Part shown: one piece after another, positions 9,351 through 18,028 of the stretch
How the letters are laid out: each line of letters opens with the position of its first letter
Position numbering within the stretch: position 1 is the first letter of the stretch
Assembly (NCBI RefSeq): GCF_028290435.1
Contig: NZ_JAQGJV010000076.1
Coordinates: 1 to 64,000, forward strand
DNA from: Devosia sp.
GTDB lineage: Bacteria > Pseudomonadota > Alphaproteobacteria > Rhizobiales > Devosiaceae
Direction of reading: 5' to 3'
Length of the DNA: 64,000 bases
Translations under genes and position numbers: made by a program
Notes under the pieces: model-generated
Database searches by the model: none
What the model was told of the DNA's origin: nothing
What the model saw: the letters and a program-made list of their open reading frames with translations, nothing else

Positions 9351-10421
9351 CTAGCGGGTGGCCGGAGCGGCGGCGACCGCCAGTGCAGTGTCGACCGCGA
9401 CTTCGACCGACATGCCGGGCAGCAGGCTGGTGCTCAAGGGCTGGTCGGCGTCGATCTCGATGCGGATCGGGATGCGCTGGGCAATCTTGGTATAATTGCC
9501 GGTGGCATTATCGGGCTTGAGGACGCTGAACTCGGAGCCGGCGGCGGGCGAGATTTCCGAGATATGGCCGGTCAGGCGGGCATGGTTGAGCGCGTCGACG
9601 GTGAAGCTCACCTGTTGGCCGACCGCGATGCCGAACATCTGGGTTTCCTTGAAATTGGCGATCACCCAGGTGTTGGGCGGTGTTACCGAGGTCAGCTGGC
9701 TGCCCACCGACACATATTGGCCGACCCGCGCGGTGACTTCGCCGAGTGTGCCATCGACCGGAGCGACGATCTTGGTGTTGCTCAGGTTGATGCGGGCGAG
9801 TTCCACGGTTGCCTGGGCACCTTTAACCGCGCCCTGGAGCGCAGGCAGGCCGGCATCCACCAGCGCCAGGTTTTGCTGGGCGATGCTCAGTGACGCTTGC
9901 GCCTGGGCGACGGTGGATTGGGCTTGCACCAGAGCCTGGCGGACCACATCGGCCGCGGATTGCGGCGAGATGCCGGAGGCCAAGAGGGAATCGCTGCGGC
10001 TGGATGCCGATTGCGCATTCTCAAGGGCCGCTTCCGACGCTGTCAGCTGTGCGTTGGCAAGATCGACGCTGGCTTGCTTACTGGCGTGGTTCTGCTCGAA
10101 ATTGGCCAGCACGTTTTGCTGCTGCTGCAGGGTCGCCTCCGCCTGGGCGATCTGTTGCAGATAGATGCGATCATCGAGCTGCACCAGCACGTCACCCTTG
10201 GCCACATGCTGATAATCGCTCACCGGCACGGCTACCACATAGCCGGGGAGCTGGGGCGCGATCAGCGTGACCTTGCCCTTGACGAAGGCATTGTTGGTGG
10301 TCTGGACGGTCGAGGTGAAGGGCGGCAGCTGCCAGGCATAGAGCACGGCCGCGATGCCCAGGATGCCGGCAAGCAGGACGGGAATTGTGGCCTTGGAGAG
10401 AACGATTTCTTTGATACGCAT
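9351..10421 (-). CDS. HlyD/EmrA-type membrane-fusion (periplasmic adaptor) protein
   Basis: Adaptor that links an inner-membrane exporter to the outer membrane, 356 residues. It has one N-terminal membrane anchor (about residues 12-30), a barrel-sandwich half (NNAFVKGKVTLIAPQLPGYV), a long alpha-helical hairpin rich in Q/A (about residues 90-200), the second biotinyl-lipoyl half (IVAPVDGTLGEVTARVGQYV) and a C-terminal beta barrel. It lies 20 bases downstream of the DHA2 transporter gene. The arrangement matches EmrAB-type drug export. Confidence 0.93.
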   Translation of the reverse strand: MRIKEIVLSKATIPVLLAGILGIAAVLYAWQLPPFTSTVQTTNNAFVKGKVTLIAPQLPGYVVAVPVSDYQHVAKGDVLVQLDDRIYLQQIAQAEATLQQQQNVLANFEQNHASKQASVDLANAQLTASEAALENAQSASSRSDSLLASGISPQSAADVVRQALVQAQSTVAQAQASLSIAQQNLALVDAGLPALQGAVKGAQATVELARINLSNTKIVAPVDGTLGEVTARVGQYVSVGSQLTSVTPPNTWVIANFKETQMFGIAVGQQVSFTVDALNHARLTGHISEISPAAGSEFSVLKPDNATGNYTKIAQRIPIRIEIDADQPLSTSLLPGMSVEVAVDTALAVAAAPATR

Positions 10422-10441
10422 GGGACTCTTTCGGAGAACGA

Positions 10442-12097
10442 TTAGGCCGCGGCTGTGGCGAGGGGAACTGCGGGCTTGTTGAGCGCCGTCAGCGCCATTT
10501 GAAACAACAGGGCCATGATGGTGAGCAGCGTGCCGTAGAAAATGACCAGGAACAGATCGTTATAGGCCAGGACATTGGCTTGCTGGGTGGCGGACTGGCC
10601 GAGCAGGGCCAGCCCCCTGGCGTCGCGCTGGGCCGGATCGGTCAGAACGCGCGCATACACGCCGCCATACTGCTGGATGCGCTGCGCCACGATCGGATCG
10701 AGCAGGGTAATACCCTGGCTGATGACGTTGGAATGGTACTGCTCGCGGATGGCCACGAAGGTGGTGAACACCGCGCTGCCCAGAATGCCCCCAAAGGTCT
10801 GGGTCGTGAGGAATACCGTCAGGAACGACAGGATATATTGCGGTCCGCGGGTCAGGGCCTTGGTGAAGCCATTGAGCAGAGCGGGCGGCAGGAAAATACC
10901 ACTGGCGATGCCGATAAGCCCCTGGCTGAGATAGAATTGTTCGGGGCGGCTGAGGGCCGTGCTTTGGCTATCGAGCCAGCAGGCGATGGCAATCAGGATC
11001 AGCGCCACCAGGTGGATGGCGGGCGTGCGAGACGGCTTGATGATCATGCTGAGCACGGCAGTCGCCGCAAAGGTGGCGACGCCGATAACGCCGAAAATCG
11101 GGATCAGCTGATCGTTCTGCACGTTGAGCACGGTGAACAGCCCAAAGACGCCGACCGATTGTTCCGAGAGCAGCAGACGGAAGGCTACCAGCGCGCCGGC
11201 AAAGGCCAGCATGTCTCGGCTCGAGAGCCAGCGCAGATCGATGATCGGGTTCTTGCGGTGCAGTTCCACCAGCACCAGCAGCACCGCGCTGCCAATGCCA
11301 ATGGCCAGCAGGACCCCAAGCCAAGGAACCTCGAACCACCAATAGGATCGGCCCATCGATAGCACGATGGCGAAACACCCAAAGGCAATGGTCAGCAGCG
11401 GGAAGCTGACGATATCGTCGCGGTCGAACACCTTCATGCGCGGGGGTGCGGTGAGGGGCACGCTGAACACGACGCCAAGGCTCAGCAGCGCCAGCCCGAC
11501 TTCGACCAGGTAAAGACCCTGCCAATCGCCCAATTGCAGCAGATCGGGTGAAATCACGCGGGCCAGTGGCAGAGACATGCTGCTGCCCAGCAGGCCGAAG
11601 CAGATGCCGATGCTCATCTTTTTGGCCGGGGGAAGCCATTCGAGCATGTAGAAAAACGCCAGTGTGCTCAGCGGCGCCGCGGCCACGCCCATGATGGCGC
11701 GGACCAGAATGGCGGATTGCAGGTCATGGGTGAACAGGTGGGCGATGACCACCAGCACATAGACCAGGATGCCGATCTCGGCGAAGCGACGCAGGCCGAA
11801 CTGGCTGCGCACCTTGAACATGAAAATGGTGCCGGCCATGTTGGTGGCGAAATAGGCGGCTGGCAGCCAGCCCATTTCCTGCTGGGTGGCGCCGAACGAG
11901 GCTTGCAGGCCGGGCAGGTTGGCGGTGATGAGATTGAGGCCCAGCCCTTGGGTAATGCCGAGCAGGACAGAGCTCAGCGCATAGATCGCCGACCAGAACA
12001 CGGATTTGGGCACGAAAGGCGGGGGCGCAGCCGGGGCCGCGGGCAGGGCTTCGGGCTTCTCGGTCTCGGCAATCGCTAGGCTGCTGGTGTCGCTCAT
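10442..12097 (-). CDS. DHA2-family MFS drug:H+ antiporter (EmrB-like)
   Basis: Inner-membrane exporter of 551 residues with about 14 hydrophobic segments, the DHA2 count. A proline/alanine-rich N-terminus (about residues 15-30) precedes the first segment. It overlaps the upstream MarR gene by 4 bases (ATGA) and is followed by its adaptor gene. The operon order regulator-transporter-adaptor suggests expression released by a toxic ligand of the MarR protein. The substrate is unknown; EmrB relatives expel hydrophobic acids, uncouplers and aromatic compounds. Confidence 0.92.
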   Translation of the reverse strand: MSDTSSLAIAETEKPEALPAAPAAPPPFVPKSVFWSAIYALSSVLLGITQGLGLNLITANLPGLQASFGATQQEMGWLPAAYFATNMAGTIFMFKVRSQFGLRRFAEIGILVYVLVVIAHLFTHDLQSAILVRAIMGVAAAPLSTLAFFYMLEWLPPAKKMSIGICFGLLGSSMSLPLARVISPDLLQLGDWQGLYLVEVGLALLSLGVVFSVPLTAPPRMKVFDRDDIVSFPLLTIAFGCFAIVLSMGRSYWWFEVPWLGVLLAIGIGSAVLLVLVELHRKNPIIDLRWLSSRDMLAFAGALVAFRLLLSEQSVGVFGLFTVLNVQNDQLIPIFGVIGVATFAATAVLSMIIKPSRTPAIHLVALILIAIACWLDSQSTALSRPEQFYLSQGLIGIASGIFLPPALLNGFTKALTRGPQYILSFLTVFLTTQTFGGILGSAVFTTFVAIREQYHSNVISQGITLLDPIVAQRIQQYGGVYARVLTDPAQRDARGLALLGQSATQQANVLAYNDLFLVIFYGTLLTIMALLFQMALTALNKPAVPLATAAA

Positions 12098-12549
12098 GAC
12101 GGTTTCCCGGGCGTTGCAGCGTGGGACAGTCCCGTGGACTTTAGGGCTTCGATCTTTGCCGTCAAGCTCGCAAGAACGCGGTCGGTCGCCGCGATATCGG
12201 CGGGGTCGAGGTCATCGAGCAATAGCTGTTCCAGGCGGTCGCTCACGGCACCGGCCTGTCGCGCCAGCGGCTCTCCGGTGGGGGTCAGTTCGACAAGCTT
12301 GGCGCGCCGATCATTGGGCATCGGGAGCCTGCGGATGTGGCCCAGGGCTTCGAGGCCATCCAGGATGCGCACTGCGGTGGGCGGCTCGACGCGCAGGCGA
12401 TCGGCAATGCTGGCCTGGGTCATGCCGCCGTCCGAACGGGCGAGCAGCAACAGCACGCGGACCCGTGCCGAGGTCAGCCCGAGGCCCTTGAGCTGGGCGT
12501 CGAACTCGGTCCCCAGTTCGCGGGCGGCGATGAACAGGTTTTTCAACAC
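12094..12549 (-). CDS. MarR-family transcriptional regulator of the export operon
   Basis: Winged-helix dimer, 151 residues. The DNA-binding part is visible as GMTQASIADRLRVEPPTAVRILDGLEALGHIRR followed by the basic wing PNDRRAKLVELT (quoted in family order; residues about 42-90). The start is a GTG at 12547-12549, because an in-frame TAA lies upstream and no ATG precedes the conserved helices. First gene of the exporter operon, so it probably represses its own transcript through the palindrome at 12584-12593. Confidence 0.9.
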   Translation of the reverse strand: MLKNLFIAARELGTEFDAQLKGLGLTSARVRVLLLLARSDGGMTQASIADRLRVEPPTAVRILDGLEALGHIRRLPMPNDRRAKLVELTPTGEPLARQAGAVSDRLEQLLLDDLDPADIAATDRVLASLTAKIEALKSTGLSHAATPGKPS

Positions 12550-12568
12550 GTGCGGATGTCCGGTTTGT

Positions 12569-12593
12569 TAGTGCAGCAATAGATAGTGCACTA
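12569..12593. promoter_or_regulatory. Candidate MarR operator
   Basis: TAGTGCACTA (12584-12593) is a perfect 10-bp palindrome, and TTAGTGCA (12569-12576) repeats its left half 15 bases away. The pair lies 20-44 bases upstream of the MarR start codon, where a self-repressing MarR protein would bind. This is inference from position and symmetry. Confidence 0.55.
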
Positions 12594-12706
12594 CTGATAT
12601 TGATCCAATACGAAATGCCGTACTCGCTGTCGATGCGAAAGTCCGCATGGCTGGAATGCGTCAGAGGTGGAGAGGCAGCACAAAGGCCGGACCATCGGTG
12701 CGCAAA

Positions 12707-13657
12707 TTAGCGCGCCGAGGCCGTCTCGGCGTCGTTTTGTGACAATGACCCAAGGGTCTGGCGGCGGCCATAATGGCGGGGCGAGGCGCCCATGACGCGC
12801 TTGAAGGCGGTGCTGAAGGCGCTCTCGGATTCATAGCCGAGCGACAGGGCAATCACCGAGGTGGGGTCGCCCGAATGGGTCAGCCGGTCGCCGGCCAGCA
12901 GCATGCGCCAGCGTGTCAGATAATCCAGCGGGGAGGTTCCTACCGTTTGCTTGAATTTGAGGGCAAAGCTGGAGCGCGACATGCCGGCCTTTTCGGCCAG
13001 GGTCAGCAGCGTCCAGCGCCGGGCTGGATCGGCATGCATGGCGTTGATCGCCGCGCCCATCTGCTTGTCGGCGAGGGCGAAGAGCCAGCCGACGCCGCCA
13101 CCGGCGCTATCCGCCATGTGCAGCCGCAGCGCCTGCACCATCATCATGTGGGCCAAGTGTTCGGCAATCAGGTAGCCGCCGGGTTGCGGCTCGCGCAGTT
13201 CTTGCATCATGCGCTCGACGGACCAGCGCAGCGCGGCTTTGTCGGTTTCGGTGCGGATATGCACGATGGGTGGCAGCATGCCAAGGAGCATGCTGGCATT
13301 GCCCGTGAGGGTGAAGCGGCTGCCGACAAGGAAGCAATCGCCGCCGCCCTTGTAACGGGCAACGCCGCCTTCGCGAGCCGCCGCAAAGATCGGCTGGGCA
13401 TCCGCCGAGGGCAAAGCCAAATCGCTGGCGAGGCGGAACGGCCTGCCGCCGGGCAAGAGGAAACAGTCACCGGCCTGCAGCAAGACTGGTTCGGGCACGT
13501 CGTCGACGGCAAGCCAGCATTGCCCGGACACGACGGCATAGCACTTGATGCCAGCATTGCGGGGAAAGTGGATGGCCCAGTCGCCGCCCGCGTCGAAACC
13601 GGCAGAGAGGTAGCTGCGCGGCTTGAGCAGCGAGAGCACGTCGGAGAGCGGATCCAT
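12707..13657 (-). CDS. AraC-family regulator with N-terminal cupin domain
   Basis: 316 residues. An N-terminal cupin-type sensor (residues about 10-180, AGDCFLLPGGRPFRLASD) is followed by two AraC helix-turn-helix units (LLTLAEKAGMSRSSFALKFK and SVIALSLGYESESAFSTAFK). I start it at ATG 13655-13657, where CCAGGAATCC provides a ribosome site; the frame stays open much further upstream, but that part is antisense to the SDR gene and has no family features. Divergent from the SDR gene across 126 bases, so it likely controls that gene. Confidence 0.92.
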   Translation of the reverse strand: MDPLSDVLSLLKPRSYLSAGFDAGGDWAIHFPRNAGIKCYAVVSGQCWLAVDDVPEPVLLQAGDCFLLPGGRPFRLASDLALPSADAQPIFAAAREGGVARYKGGGDCFLVGSRFTLTGNASMLLGMLPPIVHIRTETDKAALRWSVERMMQELREPQPGGYLIAEHLAHMMMVQALRLHMADSAGGGVGWLFALADKQMGAAINAMHADPARRWTLLTLAEKAGMSRSSFALKFKQTVGTSPLDYLTRWRMLLAGDRLTHSGDPTSVIALSLGYESESAFSTAFKRVMGASPRHYGRRQTLGSLSQNDAETASAR

Positions 13658-13783
13658 GCGGGATTCCTGGACGACTGCGAAGATAAGGCGGACGATACAG
13701 CATAGATCGTATTTTCTGCGGTGCCTATTGTGTGCATCAACGGGCGGCTGAGGCGGCCCGAGATGATGCCAAGGAGACGGACG

Positions 13784-14659
13784 ATGCGAGTATTTGTTAC
13801 GGGCGGAAATGGGTTTGTGGGTTCGGTCACGGTCGATGAATTGATCGCGGCGGGCCACCAAGTGGTGGGCTTGGCGCGTTCCGACGCCGCCGCGGCATCG
13901 CTGATCGCGGCGGGGGCCGAGGTGCATCGCGGCTCGCTCGAAGACCTCGACAGCCTGCGCCAGGGCGCGGCGGCGGCGGACGGGGTGATCCACACGGCGT
14001 TCAACCATAATTTTGCGACCTACCTGGCCAATTGCGCGGCGGACCGGCCGATCATCGAAGCGCTTGGTTCGGCACTGGTGGGGTCCGACCGGCCCTTGAT
14101 CGTGACGGCGGGGACGGGGTTCCTGCAGGAAAACCAGCGGGCGCCCGATTTCACCGCGCATCCCCGCCTGACCACGGAGGCGGCGGCGGCGGACGTAGCG
14201 GCACAAGGCGTGCGCGTATCGGTGGTGCGGCTGCCGCCGTCAGTGCATGGGCATGGCGACCATGGCTTTGTGCCGATGATCATCAAAGCGGCGCGCGAGA
14301 AGGGCGTTTCGGCCTATATCGGCGACGGGCTCAACCGGTGGCCGGCAGTGCAGCGGCTGGACGCGGCAGTGCTGTTCCGGCTGGCGCTGGAAAAAGGCGC
14401 CAGGGAAGCGTGGTATCACGGGGTCGGCGATGAGGGCGTGCCGTTTCGGAGCATCGCCGAGGTCATCGGGCGCCAATTGAACGTGCCGGTCGTGGCCAAG
14501 ACGCCGGAGGAAGCGCCCGAGCATTTTGGATTTCTCGCGGGCTTTGCCGGGATAGATGTGCCCAATTCCAGCGCTAAGACGCAGGCGACGCTGGGGTGGA
14601 AGCCGGTGGAAAACGGCCTACTGGCCGATCTTGAGCCAAGGTATTATTTCGAAGGGTGA
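13784..14659 (+). CDS. Atypical SDR-family NAD(P)-dependent epimerase/dehydratase
   Basis: 291 residues with the Rossmann motif TGGNGFVG at residues 6-13. The classic YxxxK pair is not evident; instead the stretch HPRLTTEAAAADVAAQGVRV occupies that region, as in atypical extended SDRs that act on diverse small molecules. The start ATG 13784-13786 follows AAGGAGACGG. Divergent from the cupin AraC gene, which suggests induction by that regulator's ligand. The substrate is unknown. Confidence 0.88.
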   Translation: MRVFVTGGNGFVGSVTVDELIAAGHQVVGLARSDAAAASLIAAGAEVHRGSLEDLDSLRQGAAAADGVIHTAFNHNFATYLANCAADRPIIEALGSALVGSDRPLIVTAGTGFLQENQRAPDFTAHPRLTTEAAAADVAAQGVRVSVVRLPPSVHGHGDHGFVPMIIKAAREKGVSAYIGDGLNRWPAVQRLDAAVLFRLALEKGAREAWYHGVGDEGVPFRSIAEVIGRQLNVPVVAKTPEEAPEHFGFLAGFAGIDVPNSSAKTQATLGWKPVENGLLADLEPRYYFEG

Positions 14660-14706
14660 GGCGAGGCTGGGGGCGAAAGTCCCCAGCCCCGGATGCTCGG
14701 CAGCCG

Positions 14707-15636
14707 TTACGGCAGCGTATGACCGGCGGCGGTGAACAGGCGGTACCATTCCTGGCGCGTCAGTTGTACGTCGGAGCCGGCGGCGGATTCGGCGACGCGG
14801 CTGGGCTTGGTGGTGCCGAGCACGACCTGGATATTGGCCGGGTGGCGGGTAATCCAGGCGACGGCGATGCCGGTCGGGGTGACGCCATGGGTCGTGGCCA
14901 GCTCGTCAATGACATCGTTCAACTCGGGGAAATTCTCGCGGTCGCCGAGGAAGACGCCGTCGAAAAAGGCCTTCTGGAACGGCGACCAGGCCTGCAGCGT
15001 CATGTTGTTGAGCCGCGAATAATCGAGCAGGCCAACGTCGCGGCTGATCGATTGATCCAGACCCGCCATATTGGCGGCAACGCCCTGCGCGATCAGCGGG
15101 GCATGGGTGATGCTGAGCTGTACCTGATTGACGATCAGGGGCTGCTTGACGGCGGTCTTGAGAAGTTCAATCTGGCCGGGTGTGTGATTGGAGACCCCGA
15201 AATTGCGCACCTTGCCCGAAGCCTTGAGAGAATCGAACGCCTTTGCGACATCCTCGGGCTCGACCAGCGTATCGGGACGGTGCAGCAGTAGAAGGTCGAG
15301 ATAATCGGTCTTGAGGGCGGCCAGCGAGCCGTCCACCGAGGCAAGCATATGCTCGGACGAAAAGTCGAAAAAACCCTTGCGGATGCCGACCTTGCTCTGG
15401 ATGACGATCTGTTCGCGCTCGGCGGGGGTCAGGGTGATCGCCTCTCCAAAACGGGCCTCGCACACATGAGGTGCGCCGCCATAGATATCGGCGTGATCGA
15501 AAACATCGACGCCGGCATCGCGCGCCGCGCCGATCAGGTGCTGAATCTCGGCATTGCTCATCGCCTTGATGCGCATCAGGCCCAGGATGACGCTGGAGAC
15601 GGTACGGTCGGTCTGCGGCAGTTGGTAGGTTTTCAT
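14707..15636 (-). CDS. Aldo-keto reductase (YdhF-like)
   Basis: NADPH-dependent oxidoreductase with a TIM barrel, 309 residues. The catalytic tetrad is D47 and Y52 in FDHADIYGG, K82 in IQSKVGI and H119 in LLLLHRPD. SNHTPGQIELL and VVLGTTKPSRV carry the cofactor-binding side. Read on the minus strand, its stop lies 47 bases from the convergent SDR gene. It is one of four aldo-keto reductases in the window. The physiological aldehyde or ketone is unknown. Confidence 0.92.
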   Translation of the reverse strand: MKTYQLPQTDRTVSSVILGLMRIKAMSNAEIQHLIGAARDAGVDVFDHADIYGGAPHVCEARFGEAITLTPAEREQIVIQSKVGIRKGFFDFSSEHMLASVDGSLAALKTDYLDLLLLHRPDTLVEPEDVAKAFDSLKASGKVRNFGVSNHTPGQIELLKTAVKQPLIVNQVQLSITHAPLIAQGVAANMAGLDQSISRDVGLLDYSRLNNMTLQAWSPFQKAFFDGVFLGDRENFPELNDVIDELATTHGVTPTGIAVAWITRHPANIQVVLGTTKPSRVAESAAGSDVQLTRQEWYRLFTAAGHTLP

Positions 15637-15684
15637 GGCGAAGGGCCTTGGCTGATTGATTCGTATCGTTCGACGGCAAGGCCC

Positions 15685-16212
15685 TTATAGCGGACGCAGC
15701 CCGGTGCGGAAGCGGGCGGCGTTGGCGACGTAGGTATCGGCGGATTTGCGCAGGCGCGCGATGGCGGCGTCGTCGAGCATGCGCACCACCTTGGCGGGGC
15801 TGCCGACGATGAGCGCGCCATCGGGGAATTCCTTGCCTTCGGTCACAAGAGCACCCGCGCCGACGAGGCTGTTATTGCCGATGCGGGCGCCGTTGAGCAC
15901 GATGGCGCCCATGCCGATCAGGCTGTTGTCGCCAACCGTGCAGCCATGCAGCAGGGCGCGATGGCCGATGGTGCAGCCTGCGCCGACAGTGACGGGGAAG
16001 CCCGGATCGGTATGCATGATCACGTGTTCCTGCACATTGGTGCGCGCGCCGACGCTGATCGGTTCGTTATCGCCGCGCAAGACGGCGCCGAACCAGATGC
16101 CGACTTCGCGGCCCAGGCTGACGCGGCCGATTACAGTGGCGTCGGGGGCGATCCAGAGGCTGGCTTCGTCATCAAAGTGGGGCGTGATGCCGTCGAGGGC
16201 AAAGATTGGCAT
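15685..16212 (-). CDS. Gamma-class carbonic anhydrase-like protein (left-handed beta helix)
   Basis: 175 residues of hexapeptide repeats (for example [20 protein letters not shown]) forming a trimeric left-handed beta helix. Zinc-ligand histidines appear at H67 (HVIMH), H84 (TIGHR) and H89 (LLHG), the family spacing. Strong GGAGGAACC before ATG 16210-16212; a longer frame upstream is arginine-rich and unlikely. YrdA-type members often have little carbonic anhydrase activity, so the real reaction is uncertain. Confidence 0.9.
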   Translation of the reverse strand: MPIFALDGITPHFDDEASLWIAPDATVIGRVSLGREVGIWFGAVLRGDNEPISVGARTNVQEHVIMHTDPGFPVTVGAGCTIGHRALLHGCTVGDNSLIGMGAIVLNGARIGNNSLVGAGALVTEGKEFPDGALIVGSPAKVVRMLDDAAIARLRKSADTYVANAARFRTGLRPL

Positions 16213-16341
16213 GGGGGTTCCTCCGGCACGGCGTCTTTGCGTGCATCGTCCCCGGACGGCTCCGATTTGTCGAGGGGCCAATAGGGATCACCATCGTTTT
16301 CGCGTTTCGCTTTTCCTGGCGTGCTGCGGTAAGGTTGGGGC

Positions 16342-16590
16342 ATGGGAGACAATATGCAGCGTACAGAGCAGTTCGAGTTCACCGTCGAGTCCTACAACAC
16401 CAATCCGCTGGGCCGGCCGCAGCAGACCGAGAGCCAGTGCGTCACGGCGGCAACCCCCGAGGCAGCCGCGGCCAAGGTGCTGCAGGAGCAGTTGTTCCGG
16501 ATCGGCAATGTCGAGCGGTTGCGCGCGACGGTGTGGCGCCTGGATGCCGCGGGCCAGCGGGTGGAAACCAAGCTCTATTTCAAAGGCTGA
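16342..16590 (+). CDS. Small conserved-looking protein of unknown function
   Basis: 82 residues, soluble, no cysteines. The sequence reads like a folded small domain (FEFTVESYNTNPLGRPQQTE, then an alanine-rich helix TPEAAAAKVLQEQL, then alternating strands RATVWRLDAAGQRVETKLYF). Two starts are possible: ATG 16342, or ATG 16354 with GGGAGA five bases upstream. It is divergent from the carbonic anhydrase gene. I do not recognise the family and propose no function. Confidence 0.65.
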   Translation: MGDNMQRTEQFEFTVESYNTNPLGRPQQTESQCVTAATPEAAAAKVLQEQLFRIGNVERLRATVWRLDAAGQRVETKLYFKG

Positions 16591-16648
16591 TTGACGTCGT
16601 GGCCGCTTGTGGCCAATTCGCAAGCCGGCGGCGGGCGGCGATGGAACT

Positions 16649-16687
16649 AATACCACTTTGGGACCACTTGCTACCAAAGCAATACCA
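16649..16687. promoter_or_regulatory. Operator-like dyad with flanking direct repeats
   Basis: AATACCA occurs at 16649-16655 and again at 16681-16687. Between them CTTTGG (16656-16661) and CCAAAG (16674-16679) form an inverted pair spaced by 12 bases. TAATACCA-like half sites are typical of FadR-type GntR proteins, but no such gene is in the window. It lies in the 293-base gap before the LacI gene at 16884; nothing else coding is seen in that gap. Confidence 0.35.
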
Positions 16688-16850
16688 GCACGGCCCTCTG
16701 TCTAGGGACATGACAAGCTAAAAAACCAGCGTCGTCAAAGCCTTGGTGGCGTCGTTCGGCGCCGTTTCCGCAACCAGGCGGGCGCCCGACTATTTTGCGC
16801 AAATGGCAAAGTGGTCATCTTGACTTGGCCCGGCGTTACAACTCTGATTG

Positions 16851-16864
16851 TGGGATCGGTCCCA
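16851..16864. promoter_or_regulatory. LacI-type operator in front of lacI (autoregulatory)
   Basis: TGGGATCGGTCCCA is one mismatch from the perfect 14-bp palindrome TGGGATCGATCCCA and has the central CG typical of LacI-family sites. It lies 20 bases upstream of the LacI start codon. A second near-perfect copy is at 18000-18013 before the binding-protein gene. Confidence 0.78.
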
Positions 16865-16883
16865 CATGGGACGAGGAGCGGCG

Positions 16884-17915
16884 ATGGCGACGATCACCGA
16901 TGTATCCAAAAGGGCTGGCGTGTCGCGCTCGACGGTGTCGCGCGTTGTCGCCGACAATGGGTATGTGTCGGAGGAAAAGCGCCAAGCAATCCTCGAGGCG
17001 ATCGCCGAGCTGGGGTATCGGCCCAACACCATGGCGCGCGGCTTGCGATCGAACCGCAGTGACATTATCGGCGGGGTGGTGGTGAACGTGTCGAGCCCCT
17101 TCTACGCGCAGATGGTGGGCGGCACGCAGATGGCCTGCCGGGCGGCGGGCAAGTCGCTGCTGGTGACCTCGGGGCATGCCGAAGTCGAGGCGGAGTCGCG
17201 CGCCATTATCGAATTGCTGGACCGGGCCTGCGATGGGCTGATCCTCTATCTCGAAAATCCGATCCAGGGCGATGTGCTGGAGATCGTGCGCAAATCCGGC
17301 GTGCCGGTGGTGACCATCGGGGGCGACGATTGCCCGGTGGCGCGGGCCAGGATCACCATCGACAATTTCACCGGCGCCCGCGAAGCGATGCGGCACCTGC
17401 TGGCGCTGGGGCATCGGCGGATCGCGCATCTGAGCGGGGGGCTGATCTATCGCGATAGCCGCGAGCGGTTGCGCGGCATCGAGGCGGCGCTGGGCGAATA
17501 TGGGATGGGGCTGAGCGATATCCGCGTGGAATATGGTGAGTTCGAAGAGCGGTTCGGCTTTGCCGGCATCGAGACGTTGCTGAGTTCGGGCGAGGATTTT
17601 ACTGCGATTTTCGCCGGTGACGATGACATCGCGGCCGGGGCGCTGCTGGCGTTGAAACGCCATGGCAAACGCGTGCCCGAGGATGTGTCGCTGATCGGGT
17701 TCGATGACAATTTCCACGCACGTCACCTGACGCCAGCGCTGACCACGGTACGGCAGCCGGTCGGCGAGGCGGGGCAATTGGCGGCGAACCTGCTGTTGCA
17801 ATTGCTGGCTGGCGAGAAGCTTGAACACACTGAAATTATTGTCCCGACCCTGTTGGTTTTACGGGAAAGCGTGACATCGCCTCGATTGCTCGAGGCCGTG
17901 AAGGAAAGGGCCTGA
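16884..17915 (+). CDS. LacI-family regulator of the Dpp/Opp-type importer
   Basis: 343 residues. The helix-turn-helix MATITDVSKRAGVSRSTVSR has recognition positions R/S/R. The sensor domain follows (GGVVVNVSSPFYAQMVGG, then IGFDDNFHARHLTPALTTVR). I start it at ATG 16884-16886, after GAGGAGCGG; an upstream extension would overlap the operator. It is 113 bases upstream of, and co-directional with, the transporter operon, with matching operators before each, so it very likely represses both itself and the importer until a sugar-like ligand appears. Confidence 0.93.
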   Translation: MATITDVSKRAGVSRSTVSRVVADNGYVSEEKRQAILEAIAELGYRPNTMARGLRSNRSDIIGGVVVNVSSPFYAQMVGGTQMACRAAGKSLLVTSGHAEVEAESRAIIELLDRACDGLILYLENPIQGDVLEIVRKSGVPVVTIGGDDCPVARARITIDNFTGAREAMRHLLALGHRRIAHLSGGLIYRDSRERLRGIEAALGEYGMGLSDIRVEYGEFEERFGFAGIETLLSSGEDFTAIFAGDDDIAAGALLALKRHGKRVPEDVSLIGFDDNFHARHLTPALTTVRQPVGEAGQLAANLLLQLLAGEKLEHTEIIVPTLLVLRESVTSPRLLEAVKERA

Positions 17916-17999
17916 CCACGCTGCCTACGGGTAGCCAAACCGTGTCGCGCTGCTGAGGGGCGCGCGGCATCGGCGCCAAAGCGGCGAAACTTACGTTTC

Positions 18000-18013
18000 T
18001 GGGATCGATCTCA
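18000..18013. promoter_or_regulatory. LacI-type operator in front of the family 5 importer operon
   Basis: TGGGATCGATCTCA matches the palindrome TGGGATCGATCCCA at 13 of 14 positions and the upstream copy (16851-16864) at 12 of 14. It ends 15 bases before the start of the binding-protein gene, so binding would block transcription or early elongation. Confidence 0.78.
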
Positions 18014-18028
18014 CACAGGGAGTGCAAG

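Noticed and set aside
13658-14206. Long N-terminal extension of the cupin AraC gene
   Set aside because: It is antisense to the SDR gene, is arginine-rich with no family features, and a good ribosome site and ATG exist at 13655-13657.
16641-16706. A 21-codon frame starting at ATG 16641
   Set aside because: No ribosome site and it coincides with the operator-like dyad, so it is probably non-coding.
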